A stretch of 5,784 nucleotides of DNA from Clostridiales bacterium. GTDB taxonomy: Bacteria; Bacillota_A; Clostridia; Tissierellales; Sedimentibacteraceae. The notes under the pieces were generated by a model. It was not told where the DNA came from, did not search any database, and was given only the letters and a program-made list of their open reading frames with translations. Position 1 is the stretch's first letter. Every line of letters starts with the position of its first letter. Below are positions 5,710 to 5,784 of this stretch, piece after piece. The DNA is taken from positions 269-6,052 of the forward strand of contig DOON01000055.1 in assembly GCA_003514865.1 (NCBI GenBank), given 5' to 3'. A program made the position numbers and the translations under genes.

Positions 5710-5784
5710 ATGAGAATATTAATTGTGGAAGATGATAATGATTTATGTGAATTGCTGAAATTTAACCTGTGTCAGGAAGGATAT
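5710..5784 (+). CDS. OmpR/PhoB-family response regulator, N-terminal fragment (3' end beyond window)
   Basis: ATG at 5710 opens 25 codons that run in frame to the right edge: MRILIVEDDNDLCELLKFNL then CQEGY. This is the first beta strand and first helix of a CheY-like receiver domain; E7, D8 and D9 include the acidic residues that hold Mg2+ next to the phosphorylation site. The phospho-acceptor Asp (about residue 51-53) and any DNA-binding domain lie outside. The 'ELLKFNLCQEGY' helix is typical of PhoB/PhoP-type members rather than of BceR or LytR types; the family assignment is therefore likely but rests on 25 residues. A TGAGG site (5699-5703) lies six bases before ATG. The gene is divergent from the transporter operon, shares its control region, and would normally be followed by a histidine kinase gene. 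Confidence 0.85.
   Translation, partial: MRILIVEDDNDLCELLKFNLCQEGY

Noticed and set aside
1..5784. CRISPR arrays, tRNA/rRNA genes, insertion sequences, riboswitches
   Set aside because: No spaced repeat arrays, cloverleaf sequences, transposase-like frames or long structured leader were seen; the operon leader is only about 35 bases.

Overview
The window is AT-rich DNA with strong AGGAGG-type ribosome sites, tightly packed genes, a lipoprotein-anchored binding protein and many AGA/ATA/AAA codons. This points to a low-GC Gram-positive anaerobe of the Bacillota, most likely class Clostridia (Lachnospiraceae or a relative). No marker allows a finer placement.

Layout: five genes run leftward (minus strand) as one apparent operon from about 5570 down to the left edge. 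In transcription order they are: (1) a large lipoprotein with a predicted beta-propeller-like N-terminal half and a CUT1-type solute-binding C-terminal half (3393-5567); (2) a MalF/UgpA-type permease (2555-3448) that overlaps it by about 50 bp; (3) a MalG/UgpE-type permease (1703-2554), directly abutting; (4) a MacA/YknX/HlyD-like membrane-fusion adaptor (466-1692); (5) the first 156 codons of a MacB-like permease (1-469), overlapping the adaptor by ATGA. No ABC ATPase is encoded in the window. Rightward from 5710, the first 25 codons of an OmpR/PhoB-type response regulator are seen.

The only real intergenic space (5568-5709) is a compact divergent control region. It holds two oppositely oriented 7-4-7 tandem boxes built on TTTAGAG. 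Each lies exactly 10 bp upstream of a -10-like hexamer (TATAAT toward the regulator, TATAGT toward the operon). This is the geometry known for PhoB-class activators, so the regulator probably controls itself and the transporter operon.

Working model (inference): the regulator and a presumed kinase beyond the right edge control an operon that combines a sugar-type ABC importer, whose binding protein carries an extra propeller domain, with a MacAB/YknXYZ-like extrusion or envelope-remodelling machine. An importer module and a MacAB-type exporter module in one transcription unit, under an adjacent two-component regulator, is the most unusual aspect of the window.
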